Source: Bdellovibrio bacteriovorus (lineage in GTDB: Bacteria; Bdellovibrionota; Bdellovibrionia; Bdellovibrionales; Bdellovibrionaceae). From it: a stretch of 64,000 nt of DNA. The translations under genes were made by a program, and so were the position numbers. Location: positions 160,774 to 224,773 of the forward strand of contig NZ_LUKF01000001.1 of assembly GCF_001592755.1 (NCBI RefSeq). The letters run 5' to 3'. Below are positions 50,926 through 60,501 of the stretch, one piece after another; position 1 is the first letter of the stretch; every line of letters starts with the position of its first letter. The notes below the pieces were generated by a model. It worked only from the letters and a program-made list of their open reading frames with translations, was not told the origin of the DNA and did not search any database.

Positions 50926-51692
50926 TTTTATGTCTTGATGTGGGGAACACTCAGATCTATGCCGGTCTTTTTGACAAAGACAAAATGGTGCTTTCATTCC
51001 GTAAGAACTCTAAAAGCGGGGCTTCTTCCGACGAGACCGGGATTTTCTTAAGAAGCGCTATTCGTGAGAATGGTTACGATCCTTCCAAAATCAAACAGAT
51101 CGCTATCTGCAGCGTCGTCCCCGAAGTGATTTATTCGCTTCGGGGCGCTTGCATGAAGTATTTTAATATCAATCCGTTTATTCTTCAGGCCGGAGTTAAA
51201 ACAGGATTGAAAGTAAAATATCGCAATCCCTTAGAAGTCGGCGCAGACCGTATTGCCAATTCAATTGCGGCAACTCATCTTTACCCAGGTAAAAATCTTA
51301 TTATCGTGGATCTGGGTACCGCGACCACTTTCTGTGCCGTGACGAAAGAAAAGGATTATCTGGGCGGCTCCATCGTGGCGGGCCTTCGCCTTTGTATGGA
51401 AGCTTTAGAAAGTAAAACGGCGAAACTTCCATCCGTCGAAATCGTTTCTATGCACGAAGCCTTGGGACGCTCGACGATAGAAAGCATCCAGTCTGGACTT
51501 TTCTACGGCCATCTAGGAACGATCCGCGAATTGAGTGATAGAATCACCAAGGAATGTTTCCAAGGAGAAAAGCCGCTTGTCATAGGAACCGGCGGATTTG
51601 CCTACTTGTTTGAAAAAGAAAAAATATTTGATGAGATCGTGCCGGATTTAGTTCTGAAGGGCATGTTGATCGCTTTGCAATACAATACGTAA
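50922..51692 (+). CDS. coaX: type III pantothenate kinase
   Basis: This 256-residue ASKHA-type kinase has [55 protein letters not shown] and [15 protein letters not shown]. It phosphorylates pantothenate, is insensitive to CoA feedback and needs a monovalent cation. It lies inside the pan operon, overlapping coaBC by four bases and 18 bases ahead of panD. It provides the step linking the pan and coa genes. Confidence 0.95.
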   Translation: MILCLDVGNTQIYAGLFDKDKMVLSFRKNSKSGASSDETGIFLRSAIRENGYDPSKIKQIAICSVVPEVIYSLRGACMKYFNINPFILQAGVKTGLKVKYRNPLEVGADRIANSIAATHLYPGKNLIIVDLGTATTFCAVTKEKDYLGGSIVAGLRLCMEALESKTAKLPSVEIVSMHEALGRSTIESIQSGLFYGHLGTIRELSDRITKECFQGEKPLVIGTGGFAYLFEKEKIFDEIVPDLVLKGMLIALQYNT

Positions 51693-51710
51693 GGATTTAG
51701 GAATCACTAT

Positions 51711-52085
51711 ATGAATTTATCAATGTTAAGAGCAAAAATTCACCGCGCCACAGTCACCGGAGCGGACCTTGATTACGAAGGTTCCGTCAGTGTGTGCCCA
51801 GATCTTATCAAAGCTTCTGGTTTGTTAATTAATGAGCGCGTGGATATTTATAACTGTAATAACGGCGCCCGCTTTTCCACTTACGTGATCAAAGGAAAGA
51901 AAGGCGAAATTTGCCTTAATGGAGCTGCAGCTCGCCACGTTCAACGTGGAGACCTTGTGATCATCTGTGCTTACTGCGGACTCAGCATGGACGAAGCTAA
52001 AAAGCACGAACCCGCAGTGGTTTTTGTTGATGCGAAAAATCGCGTGAAAGAAAAGCGCAAAGAAGACAGAAAAAATAATAAGTGA
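51711..52085 (+). CDS. panD: aspartate 1-decarboxylase
   Basis: This 124-residue pro-enzyme shows the self-cleavage site Gly24-Ser25 in DYEGSVSVC, where Ser25 becomes the pyruvoyl group. [20 protein letters not shown] is the family core. It makes beta-alanine, the second substrate for panC. It is the last gene of the pan/coa operon, followed by a hairpin at 52093. Length and cleavage position match the family. Confidence 0.95.
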   Translation: MNLSMLRAKIHRATVTGADLDYEGSVSVCPDLIKASGLLINERVDIYNCNNGARFSTYVIKGKKGEICLNGAAARHVQRGDLVIICAYCGLSMDEAKKHEPAVVFVDAKNRVKEKRKEDRKNNK

Positions 52086-52092
52086 TTATTCA

Positions 52093-52114
52093 AAGGGCGG
52101 CTACAACCGCCCTT
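52093..52114 (+). terminator. hairpin ending the pan/coa operon
   Basis: AAGGGCGG and CCGCCCTT form an 8-bp stem around CTACAA, overlapping the 3' end of the convergent metallo-hydrolase gene. The T-run is weak (CTTCTTG). Confidence 0.5.
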
Positions 52115-53003
52115 CTTGAAATGGTTTTGGCTTTTCCCATTTAAGAATTTTTTCTGCAGGGACTTCTGCAGATCGTCCCGAAAGTTTCTCAAACTCCACT
52201 ACGTCGTGCGCACAAAAGATTTCCACTTCTTCAGAGTGAGTTCTTTTTAGCTCGCGCAAACGATCCTGATTCCACAAACGAGCCTTACGATCTTTTTCCA
52301 TCATAATCTGATATAAATTTAAACCCGGTGTGCAATGGGGATTCAGCACATTCATCTCTTGATGATAAAAGTAGGCATCCCCCGCCTGAAGCAGCCATTT
52401 ACTTCCCGTATTCACGGCCACTCCTGCATGCCCTAAGGTATGTCCCAACAGCGGTAAAAGAACGATGTCCGAAGAAATACCATCCAGTTGCTGCACACGA
52501 TTGAATCCAAACCAAGATTCTCCTTCGCCGGCGTCATACACTTTCCATTGATCCTGAGTAGACCACTGCTGCGGTCGGAAACGTTGCCGATCTAACCAAG
52601 TTTCTTGTTTCACGGCGCTGTCCCTCTCTGATCGCATCATGTGAACTGTCGCCTGCGGAAAATCGTCCAACCCACCTGCGTGATCAAAATCCAGATGAGT
52701 TAGAACAATGTGCCGCACATCGCGAGGATCAAAACCCATTTGTTTAATTTGCTCTAGGGCCGTCATCTCGAGACGAAATTCCGGGCTGACCAAGCTCAGA
52801 AAAAAGGAACTCAGACGACCTTGAGGATTTTCAACGTCGCGGGTCCCTAAACCAGTATCGATAAGGACAAGCTCTTGATTAGTTTCGATAAGCAGGCAGT
52901 GATTCGTGAGGTGTCCTCTTTGGATAACGGATTCAGGCCCATGATCCATCAGGCTTCCGCCCAAAGGACAAGTTGAAATACAATTTAAGTGATGAACATG
53001 CAT
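52101..53003 (-). CDS. metallo-beta-lactamase-fold hydrolase
   Basis: This 300-residue protein has LVLIDTGLGTRD, the metal motif TLDFDH-type in HIVLTHLDFDHAGGLDD, and LPLLGHTLGHAGVAV and LLQAGDAYFYH with the remaining His and Asp ligands. The layout resembles quorum-quenching lactonase-like MBL proteins, but the substrate is unknown. The N-terminus has HHLNCISTCPLGG, also seen in that branch. No signal peptide. It converges with panD. Confidence 0.87.
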   Translation of the reverse strand: MHVHHLNCISTCPLGGSLMDHGPESVIQRGHLTNHCLLIETNQELVLIDTGLGTRDVENPQGRLSSFFLSLVSPEFRLEMTALEQIKQMGFDPRDVRHIVLTHLDFDHAGGLDDFPQATVHMMRSERDSAVKQETWLDRQRFRPQQWSTQDQWKVYDAGEGESWFGFNRVQQLDGISSDIVLLPLLGHTLGHAGVAVNTGSKWLLQAGDAYFYHQEMNVLNPHCTPGLNLYQIMMEKDRKARLWNQDRLRELKRTHSEEVEIFCAHDVVEFEKLSGRSAEVPAEKILKWEKPKPFQEGRL

Positions 53004-53053
53004 AGAACCTCCCCAGAAAAGATATCTTGAGAGGTTGAGCCGAAGACAGTTGA

Positions 53054-54016
53054 TTATTTACAGTAACGATATTGACTCATGATCGCGCGAGTTTTTTGAG
53101 CGCCCGAGATATCTCCACCACGACGTTTATTCCAGTCGTCACTGCGCAAAGGTCCCCAATAAGTCCCCTCGGGCCCCTTGGATGTTGGAGTCATCAGAGT
53201 GTCACGATTCTGCAGCTCTTTCGCTAGCAAATCGATACCACACTGAATATTTTGATATGGCACGTGAAGGTCGCGTGCTTTAGGACATACCGGTTTCCAC
53301 ACTTGCAAAAGACCAATGGCCGTTCCATTAGGTGCGTTCGGATTGTCATTGCGCGGATTACAGCTTGATTCAGATGAAGCCATGGACATGATGATCCACA
53401 CCCAATAAAGTTCGCGCTGGTCCTTAGACATCTTCGGATAATTGGGACACCACTTCGTAATATCATCAGGAATATTCTCGCCGAAAGAGTCTGGCTTTTC
53501 TTTGATCTGTTGAAGAGTGTAAGATCCCCACGAACCTAGCTGACCTTCTTTGTTGATAAAGTTATCACAGCCCTTCGCCATTTTTGCGCTGGCATCAGAT
53601 CCGACTTCTCGAGCCACATTGCGATCCAGATCCTTTTCGTAAATGAAACCTTCTTTTTCGCGCGCAGCCCAAGCCGCATCCATCACATCGTACGAGTTGT
53701 CTTCAGTCTTTTTGCTGTCAGCACCCATCGCGCTTTGCTTGCCGCCGCCGCTGAACATATTCGTACAAAAACCCATGATCAGTTGAAAAATACTTTGCTT
53801 TTGTGTAGCCGCAGCTTGAGCTTCTTGAGCCGCAAGAGCTTGATTCGCCGCTGTTTGCGCCGCCGCTTGTTGCTGTTGAAGCATGTAGTTTTGCTGAGCT
53901 TGCATGGATTGGAAAATCGCGGTGGCATTCGCCGGATTCGGTGCCGCCGTCGTCGTTTGCGCAAAGGAAAGCGCAGGAGCAAATGTTGCCGTAACAATTA
54001 GAATCTTGATGCGCAT
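53054..54016 (-). CDS. exported lytic transglycosylase-like (SLT-fold) protein
   Basis: The protein is 320 residues from the ATG at 54016; a start at 54034 is less likely. The signal peptide MRIKILIVTATFAPALSFA is followed by an Ala/Gln-rich low-complexity stretch (about residues 25-75) and a C-terminal domain with MASSESSCNP (catalytic-type Glu), GTAIGLLQVW and NIQCGIDLLAKEL, the SLT/goose-lysozyme pattern. Cys residues at about 196, 224, 252 and 267 suggest disulfides. Cleavage of peptidoglycan glycan strands is likely but not certain, because the overall similarity is weak. Confidence 0.72.
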   Translation of the reverse strand: MRIKILIVTATFAPALSFAQTTTAAPNPANATAIFQSMQAQQNYMLQQQQAAAQTAANQALAAQEAQAAATQKQSIFQLIMGFCTNMFSGGGKQSAMGADSKKTEDNSYDVMDAAWAAREKEGFIYEKDLDRNVAREVGSDASAKMAKGCDNFINKEGQLGSWGSYTLQQIKEKPDSFGENIPDDITKWCPNYPKMSKDQRELYWVWIIMSMASSESSCNPRNDNPNAPNGTAIGLLQVWKPVCPKARDLHVPYQNIQCGIDLLAKELQNRDTLMTPTSKGPEGTYWGPLRSDDWNKRRGGDISGAQKTRAIMSQYRYCK

Positions 54017-54118
54017 GTACGTCCCTGTCTCCATAAGGGACTTATCGGGAAACGCCCAAATTCCATGAATATTTCTGGGCTATTTACGAGGCCTGTTTCA
54101 CTATGATACAGTCGCCGG

Positions 54119-55951
54119 ATGGGTATTACGCTTCTTCAGCTACAAGACGGCCATAAGGCCTACGGTCCAAAGATTCTTTTCGACAACGCCACTTTTGCAA
54201 TCAATGAAGGTGAGCACGTCGGGGTCATCGGACCCAATGGCGCGGGTAAAACAACTCTCTTCAAAGTTTTGGTGGATCAGGAACATCTGGATCAAGGTAT
54301 CGTCACAAGATCTCAGCAGCTTCGTCTAGGCTACTTAGAGCAAGAAGCAGAATGGAACGTCGACGAAAAGGTCGAAGAATACCTAGATAAGAACTGCATC
54401 AAACCTCTTTGGGAGTTAAAGCAGTTCGGATTAAAGCTGGGTCTTACCGAAGCGCATTTTCAATCTCACCTGAAACAGCTCAGCGGTGGCTATCGCATGC
54501 GCGTGAAGCTACTTTATCTGATTGGCCAGGAACCTAATCTGTTGCTTCTCGATGAGCCGACAAACTTTCTGGATCTCGAAACACTTCTTGTATTGGAAAG
54601 CTTTCTTCAAGAATTCAAAGGCGCTTTTCTTTTGATTTCGCATGACCGCGAATTCTTGCGTCGCGTGACAGACCACATCTTAGAAGTAGAGTCCGGAGAT
54701 ATCGTAAAATTCCCAGGCAGCTTAGATGATTACTTTGAACAAAAACAAATGTTGAATGAGATTTTGCAAAAACAAATTCTTTCTCAACAGGCAAAAAGAA
54801 AATCCATCATGGACTTCGTCACTCGTTTCGGTGCCAAAGCCACCAAAGCCCGCCAAGCGCAAAGCCGCCTGAAAGCTTTGGAAAAGATGGAAGTCATCGA
54901 AATGAAGGCCGCCCCTACTCACTCGCATATTCACATTCCCCCCGCGCAACCGACGGGAAAAATGATTTTGGAAATCGAGAATGCTGATTGTGGCTACGGG
55001 GAAAAAGTCATTCTTAAGAATGTTTCCTTGCGCCTAGAGCGAGGAAATCATCTTGGCATCGTCGGACTGAATGGCGCGGGTAAATCCACGCTGCTTAAAT
55101 CACTGGGCGAACAAATTCCTCTGGTCAAAGGCGCCATTAAATGGGGCCACCAAGTGAGCTATTCATACTTTGCGCAGCATACGCCGGAAGCTTTAAATCC
55201 TGAACATACGGTTCTTGAAGCTATGGCTGCGGCAGCTCATAAAGAAGTGACTCAACAGGATGTTTTAAATATAGCTGGCAGTCTGCTCTTTTCCGGAGAC
55301 GCCGTTCACAAAAAAGTGAAGGTCCTTTCCGGCGGAGAAAAATCCCGCGTGGCTTTAGGGCAAATTCTTTTACAGAAGTCTCCGTTGCTATTGCTGGATG
55401 AGCCGACGAACCATCTGGACTTCGACACGGTCGAAGCTCTGACGACAGCTTTAGAAGAGTACGAAGGAACAATCGTGACCGTGAGCCATGACCGCGGATT
55501 TATCGGACGCGTCGCCAATAAAATCCTTGAGGTGAATCACGGACTTTTGACTCTTTATCCGGGGACGTATGATGAGTACGTTTGGAGTTTACAAAAAGGC
55601 TTCTTGGCGGAAAGAACTTTCGAAACCGGAGACGCTAAAGGTGCGGCGACCGCGAAAAGCGACGAACCCGCCAAGTTTAACTATAAAGAAGAACGCAAAC
55701 GTTTAGAGAATTTAGTTAAAAAGGCTCAGAAGCAGATTGAAGATTGCGACAAGAAGATTGCCCAACTGGGGCAAATGCGAGATTCTTTAAATGAAAAACT
55801 AATGACGGCGTCAGGCGATAAAGCGGCCACCTTTGCAAAAGAGCTGCATGAGCTGAGCGGTCAAATCGAAGATCTGGAATCTTCTATGCTTCAGGCGATG
55901 GAAGATCAGCAAAACTTCGAGACAGAACTAAAACAACTTGTAGGATCATAA
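54119..55951 (+). CDS. ABC-F ATPase (Uup-like)
   Basis: This 610-residue protein has two ABC domains: Walker A GPNGAGKTTLFKVL and GLNGAGKSTLLKSL, signatures LSGGYRMRVKLL and LSGGEKSRVALG, and Walker B LLLLDEPTNFLDLE and LLLLDEPTNHLDFD. Between them lies a linker, and a C-terminal coiled coil (about residues 520-610) is present. ABC-F proteins act on ribosomes and lack membrane segments. The C-terminal coiled coil suggests Uup. A DUF2799 lipoprotein gene follows directly, with no gap. Confidence 0.93.
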   Translation: MGITLLQLQDGHKAYGPKILFDNATFAINEGEHVGVIGPNGAGKTTLFKVLVDQEHLDQGIVTRSQQLRLGYLEQEAEWNVDEKVEEYLDKNCIKPLWELKQFGLKLGLTEAHFQSHLKQLSGGYRMRVKLLYLIGQEPNLLLLDEPTNFLDLETLLVLESFLQEFKGAFLLISHDREFLRRVTDHILEVESGDIVKFPGSLDDYFEQKQMLNEILQKQILSQQAKRKSIMDFVTRFGAKATKARQAQSRLKALEKMEVIEMKAAPTHSHIHIPPAQPTGKMILEIENADCGYGEKVILKNVSLRLERGNHLGIVGLNGAGKSTLLKSLGEQIPLVKGAIKWGHQVSYSYFAQHTPEALNPEHTVLEAMAAAAHKEVTQQDVLNIAGSLLFSGDAVHKKVKVLSGGEKSRVALGQILLQKSPLLLLDEPTNHLDFDTVEALTTALEEYEGTIVTVSHDRGFIGRVANKILEVNHGLLTLYPGTYDEYVWSLQKGFLAERTFETGDAKGAATAKSDEPAKFNYKEERKRLENLVKKAQKQIEDCDKKIAQLGQMRDSLNEKLMTASGDKAATFAKELHELSGQIEDLESSMLQAMEDQQNFETELKQLVGS

Positions 55952-56755
55952 ATGTCGAGATGGATATTGCTGGCCTTGGCCCTGAGTTTGGTTTCTTGTG
56001 CAAGTTACTTCAAACGCAAAGACTGTGAATCAATCAACTGGTTTGAACACGGTAAGAAAGTCGCGCTGAGCGGGAAATGGCTGAATGCAGATGCGATGGT
56101 GACCGAGTGCCGCAAAGTCGATGCGGAAATCCAGGAATCGCAATTGGATCTAGGATTCAAAAACGGCATGCAAATCTACTGTAGCAACACGAATGCCTAT
56201 AATGTTGGTAAAAGCGGAGACTTCTTTTCCCGCGATCTCTGCGAAGGTCCCCAGATTAACGTTCTTCTTAATGAACACAAAAAAGGTGTCGCGGCTTATT
56301 GCCATAAAACTTATGGTTTCACGGCGGGCACTTCCGGAAAGAAATATCAAAACATCTGTCCGAAAGAAATGGAACCCGCTTTCCTTAAAGAGTATCGCCG
56401 AGGCCGCAAGAAGTACGTGGAAACTTTGATCTCTACCAAAGAAGGCGAAGTGCGTGAGCTGGATAACCGCATGCGCTCGATGAAATCCGATCTTAACTTT
56501 CAAAAAGGACGTTTGACCGGACTCCGTGGCGAGCTGAACTCTTTAGAGACTCAGAAAGCTTTTGTTGCGAACAACAATCCTGCACAACTCGGTTATATCG
56601 AAAATCGCATCAGCCAGTTAAATTCAGATATCTCTTCCTTGAACCATGATATTTCCGGGAAAGAGAGCGATCTGAAGAAACTTGAAAACAACAGAAATTC
56701 AAAACTTTCCGAGATCACAGGATTTAAAGAAGAGCTTCCTAGTTTAGACGAGTAA
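55952..56755 (+). CDS. DUF2799-like lipoprotein with coiled coil
   Basis: This 267-residue protein has lipobox LVSC (ALSLVSCASYF), then a Cys-rich N-terminal domain with repeated G-x-x-x-Y-C and Y-x-x-x-x-G patterns (SINWFEHGKKVALSGK, NGMQIYCSNTNAYNVGKSG, GVAAYCHKTYGFTAGTSG), as in DUF2799. The C-terminal half (about 155-260) is a long coiled coil. It starts right after the ABC-F stop, so it is cotranscribed. It converges on the gene ending at 56756, with no gap between stops. The function is unknown. Confidence 0.8.
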   Translation: MSRWILLALALSLVSCASYFKRKDCESINWFEHGKKVALSGKWLNADAMVTECRKVDAEIQESQLDLGFKNGMQIYCSNTNAYNVGKSGDFFSRDLCEGPQINVLLNEHKKGVAAYCHKTYGFTAGTSGKKYQNICPKEMEPAFLKEYRRGRKKYVETLISTKEGEVRELDNRMRSMKSDLNFQKGRLTGLRGELNSLETQKAFVANNNPAQLGYIENRISQLNSDISSLNHDISGKESDLKKLENNRNSKLSEITGFKEELPSLDE

Positions 56756-58309
56756 TTAGTTTGGAACGCGAAACCATTCAATCGCGTCAACATAGGCTTT
56801 AGGTTGGTAAGCATTGGCTTGTTCACTCCAGTGAACTTCTCGCCAGCCTAAGCTTTTAAAAGACGGATTTTCCACGTCGCGCTTCTGGATAAACTCAAAC
56901 ACATTCGACACTTGTTCCAGCTCGTTTTTCTTCATTAGCAAAGACGGCAAATGAAACTGAACGAACGCGATACCCTTGTTTTGCGCCCCGAAACCTTCAG
57001 CGCCTTCACTTAAGAAGCGTGAATACTGGAGTTCTCTTTTCTCATCACAGTGGTCAACAACCAAAAGTTTTTCAGTGATATTGGCGTAATCCATGACATA
57101 GCTAAAGTTATATCCGCCACACTTTTCAACGACCGTACGATTGGCTTTGATCTGACCAAATGATTTCAAAGGAATAGGAAAACGCGACGGTAACATCCAT
57201 AGATTATCCTGATCCCGTAAAGCAATTTGAACTTTGGGTGAGGACTTCGCGATCTTCATAAAATGCGCAAATATCGCGGATTTTTCGGAAAGTGCCACCG
57301 GACTGACAAAAAGAAGATCAAAAGACGCTTCCGCAAAGGCCTCTTGAAAACCGTGGCTGCGCAGCTCGTTCGTGAAATTCGCAGCAAAGACCCGGTGAGT
57401 TTCAGAATCCTTCATCGCCTGTGATGAAGCGACAAAGGAATTAATATTCTTCATGGCTTCGGCGGCTTTCAACAAAGTAGTTTCCTGCACACCCGCCAAA
57501 CGGTGCATGCCAATTAAAGGAAGTGCGGGCTGGTGTTCAGAACGCAAAAGTCGCGGCAAATTCTGAACAAAGTTAAATCTTTCTCTGCTGGAAAGACCTT
57601 TATATGAATTCACCCAGCTCGTCACCAAAAGAGGTCTAAGGCTCAACTCCACCACTTGTTGATCAACCGACAAATCCTCTTTTTGATCTAGGCATACCGC
57701 AAAGTGCTCAGACTGCTTCCATGGCGATTCACAATAGGCGGGTACTGACTTAATCACAAAAGGCCAACGCACTTTACGAAGTGCCGTTGCAATCTTCGTT
57801 TGGGGATCACCTAGATCCAAATCGCCATTTAATAAATAGACGACAAAGTCAGTGATCACTTCTTCCATCAAAACTTGCTGAGCAAAAAGAGCTTCGTTGC
57901 GTTCCCGATACCAGATCTTCGCCAGGGCTTTTTCTAAGTGGCCTGGCGCTTCTAATAATTTAGCGCCGATATAAATCTGATGACCTTGCACTCGGTACAA
58001 GTAAGGACGATCTTCCAAAATCGTCAGCTGAACCTTCTTATAGAAAGGCTCCATGCTTTCGAGGAGCCTTTCCATCTGTTGCACACGATAGTTTAAGTCC
58101 TTCACCTGCTCATTGAAGTAAGCACTAAAGGGGACGTTTTTGTTTAAAGCACAGCGATAGATGCTTTCAGAAGATTCGGCCGATACTCTGTCAATTCTTT
58201 CGACAACCTTGGAATCAATACAGATCGGCCTCTTCGTCATCTGAAGAACCATCAGGCTAAGTAAGCCAAAACACACAAGACTGAGCGAGGTCAACCAACG
58301 GGCCAGCAT
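56756..58309 (-). CDS. membrane-anchored protein of unknown function
   Basis: This 517-residue protein has one N-terminal membrane segment (about residues 4-23, WLTSLSLVCFGLLSLMVLQ), and the rest is probably periplasmic. Long helices alternate with strand-rich segments (IYIGAKLLEAPGHLEKALAK, LLVVDHCDEKRELQYS). Cys residues are scattered, including KRPICIDS, IYRCALNK, AYCESPW and KCGGYN. No domain is recognised. It lies nine bases after an ABC-F gene on the same strand. The mirrored arrangement with the ABC-F/lipoprotein pair on the plus strand is noted. Confidence 0.7.
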   Translation of the reverse strand: MLARWLTSLSLVCFGLLSLMVLQMTKRPICIDSKVVERIDRVSAESSESIYRCALNKNVPFSAYFNEQVKDLNYRVQQMERLLESMEPFYKKVQLTILEDRPYLYRVQGHQIYIGAKLLEAPGHLEKALAKIWYRERNEALFAQQVLMEEVITDFVVYLLNGDLDLGDPQTKIATALRKVRWPFVIKSVPAYCESPWKQSEHFAVCLDQKEDLSVDQQVVELSLRPLLVTSWVNSYKGLSSRERFNFVQNLPRLLRSEHQPALPLIGMHRLAGVQETTLLKAAEAMKNINSFVASSQAMKDSETHRVFAANFTNELRSHGFQEAFAEASFDLLFVSPVALSEKSAIFAHFMKIAKSSPKVQIALRDQDNLWMLPSRFPIPLKSFGQIKANRTVVEKCGGYNFSYVMDYANITEKLLVVDHCDEKRELQYSRFLSEGAEGFGAQNKGIAFVQFHLPSLLMKKNELEQVSNVFEFIQKRDVENPSFKSLGWREVHWSEQANAYQPKAYVDAIEWFRVPN

Positions 58310-58318
58310 ATTAACTAA

Positions 58319-59854
58319 CTAAGATTGCAAAAGGTAGACCTCTTCAACCCCGATGTTTTCTAAGAAAACTTCGTCATGCGAGACCACTAAAAGGGCTCCC
58401 CGATATTCGTTTAAAGCGGCCTCCAGGATTTCCAAACTTTGCAGATCTAAGTTGTTCGTCGGTTCATCCAAAATCAGAAGCTGAGGAATCGGTGCTGCTA
58501 GCAGGATTTTCGCCAGCCCGGCTTTAAGTTTTTCGCCCCCACTCAGCGTCGCTACCGGTTGATGGACTTTTTCTTTCATAAACTGAAAGCGCGCGAGTTT
58601 ATTGCGAGTTTCAACTTCATCGTAAGCGGAAGTCTGCATCACGTTTTCCATCACTGTCAGGCTCGGATCAAGTAACGAGTACTTCTGGTCCAAGAGCGCC
58701 ACGGTGACCGCGCCAAGTTTCGCCACCCCCACCTGTTCTACGTTTTCTGGAAATTTTCTTAATAGCGCCTGTATCAACGAGCTTTTTCCACTTCCATTCG
58801 CACCGGCCAAAGCCCATCGATGAGCCCCACGCATGATGAAAGAAATAGCGTCAGTCCACAAAAAATCCTCTTTACCGGGATAGCGCAAGTTGAACTCATC
58901 CACTTCAATGACAAGCTTTCCCTCGGGCAAAGCCACATCGGGAAGCTCTAGCCCCAAGATGTTTTCGGTTTTTGCCTGAGCCAATAGAGTACGAAATCCC
59001 TCTTCCGCGTTTTCCGCACGTTTTTCCTCATTGACGTGGATCTTCGCGTGCGTCACCTCGGCTCTTCTTTTTAAGCCGCCAGCCACAATGCGGGGAATGC
59101 CTCCTTTGTCAGCGACTCGCTGACCTCGGCGCATCCGCTTTTCTTGCGCATCCATTCTTTCGTGGTATTCCCTTTCAATCTTCTTTTTTTCTTTCCGGGC
59201 GCGCTCGATCTTCACCTGCTGTAATTCACGCTCGGCCTCTTTCAACTCTTGATAGTGCGCAAAGTTTCCGCCGTAGCTGGAAAGACCTTGGTTTGATAGT
59301 TCCCAGATACTGTCGACATAGTTTAAAAGTTCTCGATCATGGCTGATGACAAGCAAAGCCCCTTGATAGGCCTTCACAAAATCAATAATCATCTGCCGCC
59401 CATCTTTGTCTAAATTATTCGTCGGTTCGTCCAGAATCAAAAGTCCCGCGGGTGAAGCCAAAGCTTTGGCGATTCGAACACGTGTCCACTCACCTCCACT
59501 CAGATTTTTCAGTGAGGACTCTAATGAAAGATTTTGCAAGAGGGCACCCCAGATTGCGGGATCCGCATAGGGGCTTTCCCACAACTCCATGAGATATTCA
59601 CCCACAGACATATCCGCAGTTTCCGCGAACTGAGTTAAATAAATCACCGGGTGCGAACGCAATAGAGTTCCCGAGGTGGGTTCTAGCTCGCCAGCAATAA
59701 TTTTTGCCAGCGTGCTTTTACCAACACCGTTAGGGCCCACCAATCCGCAGCGAAGCGAGTTTAACGAAAATGAAATGTTTGAAAACAGCACATCGCCTTG
59801 AGGAAGCTCAAAGCTCAGTGACTGACCGGTCACCTGTATTAAATTGTTTTGCAT
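58319..59854 (-). CDS. ABC-F ATPase (ribosome-associated)
   Basis: This 511-residue protein has two ABC domains: Walker A GPNGVGKSTLAKII and GANGSGKSSLIQAL, signatures LSGGEWTRVRIA and LSGGEKLKAGLA, and Walker B LLILDEPTNNLDKD and LLILDEPTNNLDLQ. A charged, Arg/Lys-rich helical linker lies between them (about residues 205-285). It is shorter than Uup and lacks the C-terminal coiled coil, so it is a different ABC-F subgroup. The family includes translation factors and antibiotic-resistance proteins; no resistance claim can be made from sequence alone. The downstream neighbour is the anchored protein above. Confidence 0.92.
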   Translation of the reverse strand: MQNNLIQVTGQSLSFELPQGDVLFSNISFSLNSLRCGLVGPNGVGKSTLAKIIAGELEPTSGTLLRSHPVIYLTQFAETADMSVGEYLMELWESPYADPAIWGALLQNLSLESSLKNLSGGEWTRVRIAKALASPAGLLILDEPTNNLDKDGRQMIIDFVKAYQGALLVISHDRELLNYVDSIWELSNQGLSSYGGNFAHYQELKEAERELQQVKIERARKEKKKIEREYHERMDAQEKRMRRGQRVADKGGIPRIVAGGLKRRAEVTHAKIHVNEEKRAENAEEGFRTLLAQAKTENILGLELPDVALPEGKLVIEVDEFNLRYPGKEDFLWTDAISFIMRGAHRWALAGANGSGKSSLIQALLRKFPENVEQVGVAKLGAVTVALLDQKYSLLDPSLTVMENVMQTSAYDEVETRNKLARFQFMKEKVHQPVATLSGGEKLKAGLAKILLAAPIPQLLILDEPTNNLDLQSLEILEAALNEYRGALLVVSHDEVFLENIGVEEVYLLQS

Positions 59855-60092
59855 AGTAATATCCGTCCAACAGCCTGAAAGGCCTTAAGAAGTTCTTAGA
59901 ATAAGGAAGTATTGACGGATTTATTTTCTCATAGACGTCGGGTTTAGGGCCCGACTGAATAAGATTAGCACAGTCGAGTGGATTTTTTCAATAGCCAAGA
60001 GACCAGGATTATATGTCTGTCACAAATAGAGGCGTCTCTTGCGTTAAAGGGCCATCTTCTTTAAACCATGTCTATATCCCGGAGAACACCCT

Positions 60093-60500
60093 ATGTCCAA
60101 ATTCAAGATGTTTGCTATGATAATTTGTCTTGCACCCATGACTTCGTTTGCTCAAAACAAACCTCGCCAAGCGGCTTTAGTGAACGCCGAATGGGTTTAC
60201 TGGGCGTTGTCACACACTTTCCCCGAATATAAAAAATCAATTGGCCCGGACGCCTATGAATTCTATCTGACACAACTGGAATGCCGCTCTATGGATATGC
60301 ATGAAGAAGGTGAACCAAGTATTAAAGTAGAATGCAACGGTCGCCCCGCAACCGAGCTTTTTTTATCACTGTTGAATGCGGGTGCCGCTGTTAATCGCGA
60401 TAAGATTGGATCCTCTACAATCAAACTGCGCAATATCGCATGTGGAGTAGAGGATTTGGGAGCCGCACAGCCTGAATACTACTGCACGGCTATTCAGTAA
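60093..60500 (+). CDS. small exported protein of unknown function
   Basis: This 135-residue protein has a signal peptide (MSKFKMFAMIICLAPMTSFA). The mature domain contains four cysteines (LECRSMDM, VECNGRPA, IACGVEDL, YYCTAIQ), suggesting two disulfides, and a mixed alpha/beta pattern. It is not recognised. It converges with the lipoprotein gene ending at 60502, with one base between stops. It is monocistronic. Confidence 0.72.
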   Translation: MSKFKMFAMIICLAPMTSFAQNKPRQAALVNAEWVYWALSHTFPEYKKSIGPDAYEFYLTQLECRSMDMHEEGEPSIKVECNGRPATELFLSLLNAGAAVNRDKIGSSTIKLRNIACGVEDLGAAQPEYYCTAIQ

Positions 60501-60501
60501 A

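Noticed and set aside
60013-60117. A 35-codon leader ORF overlapping the start of the gene at 60093
   Set aside because: AGGA precedes the ATG, but composition is not protein-like and there is no evidence of attenuation; coupling remains possible but unsupported.
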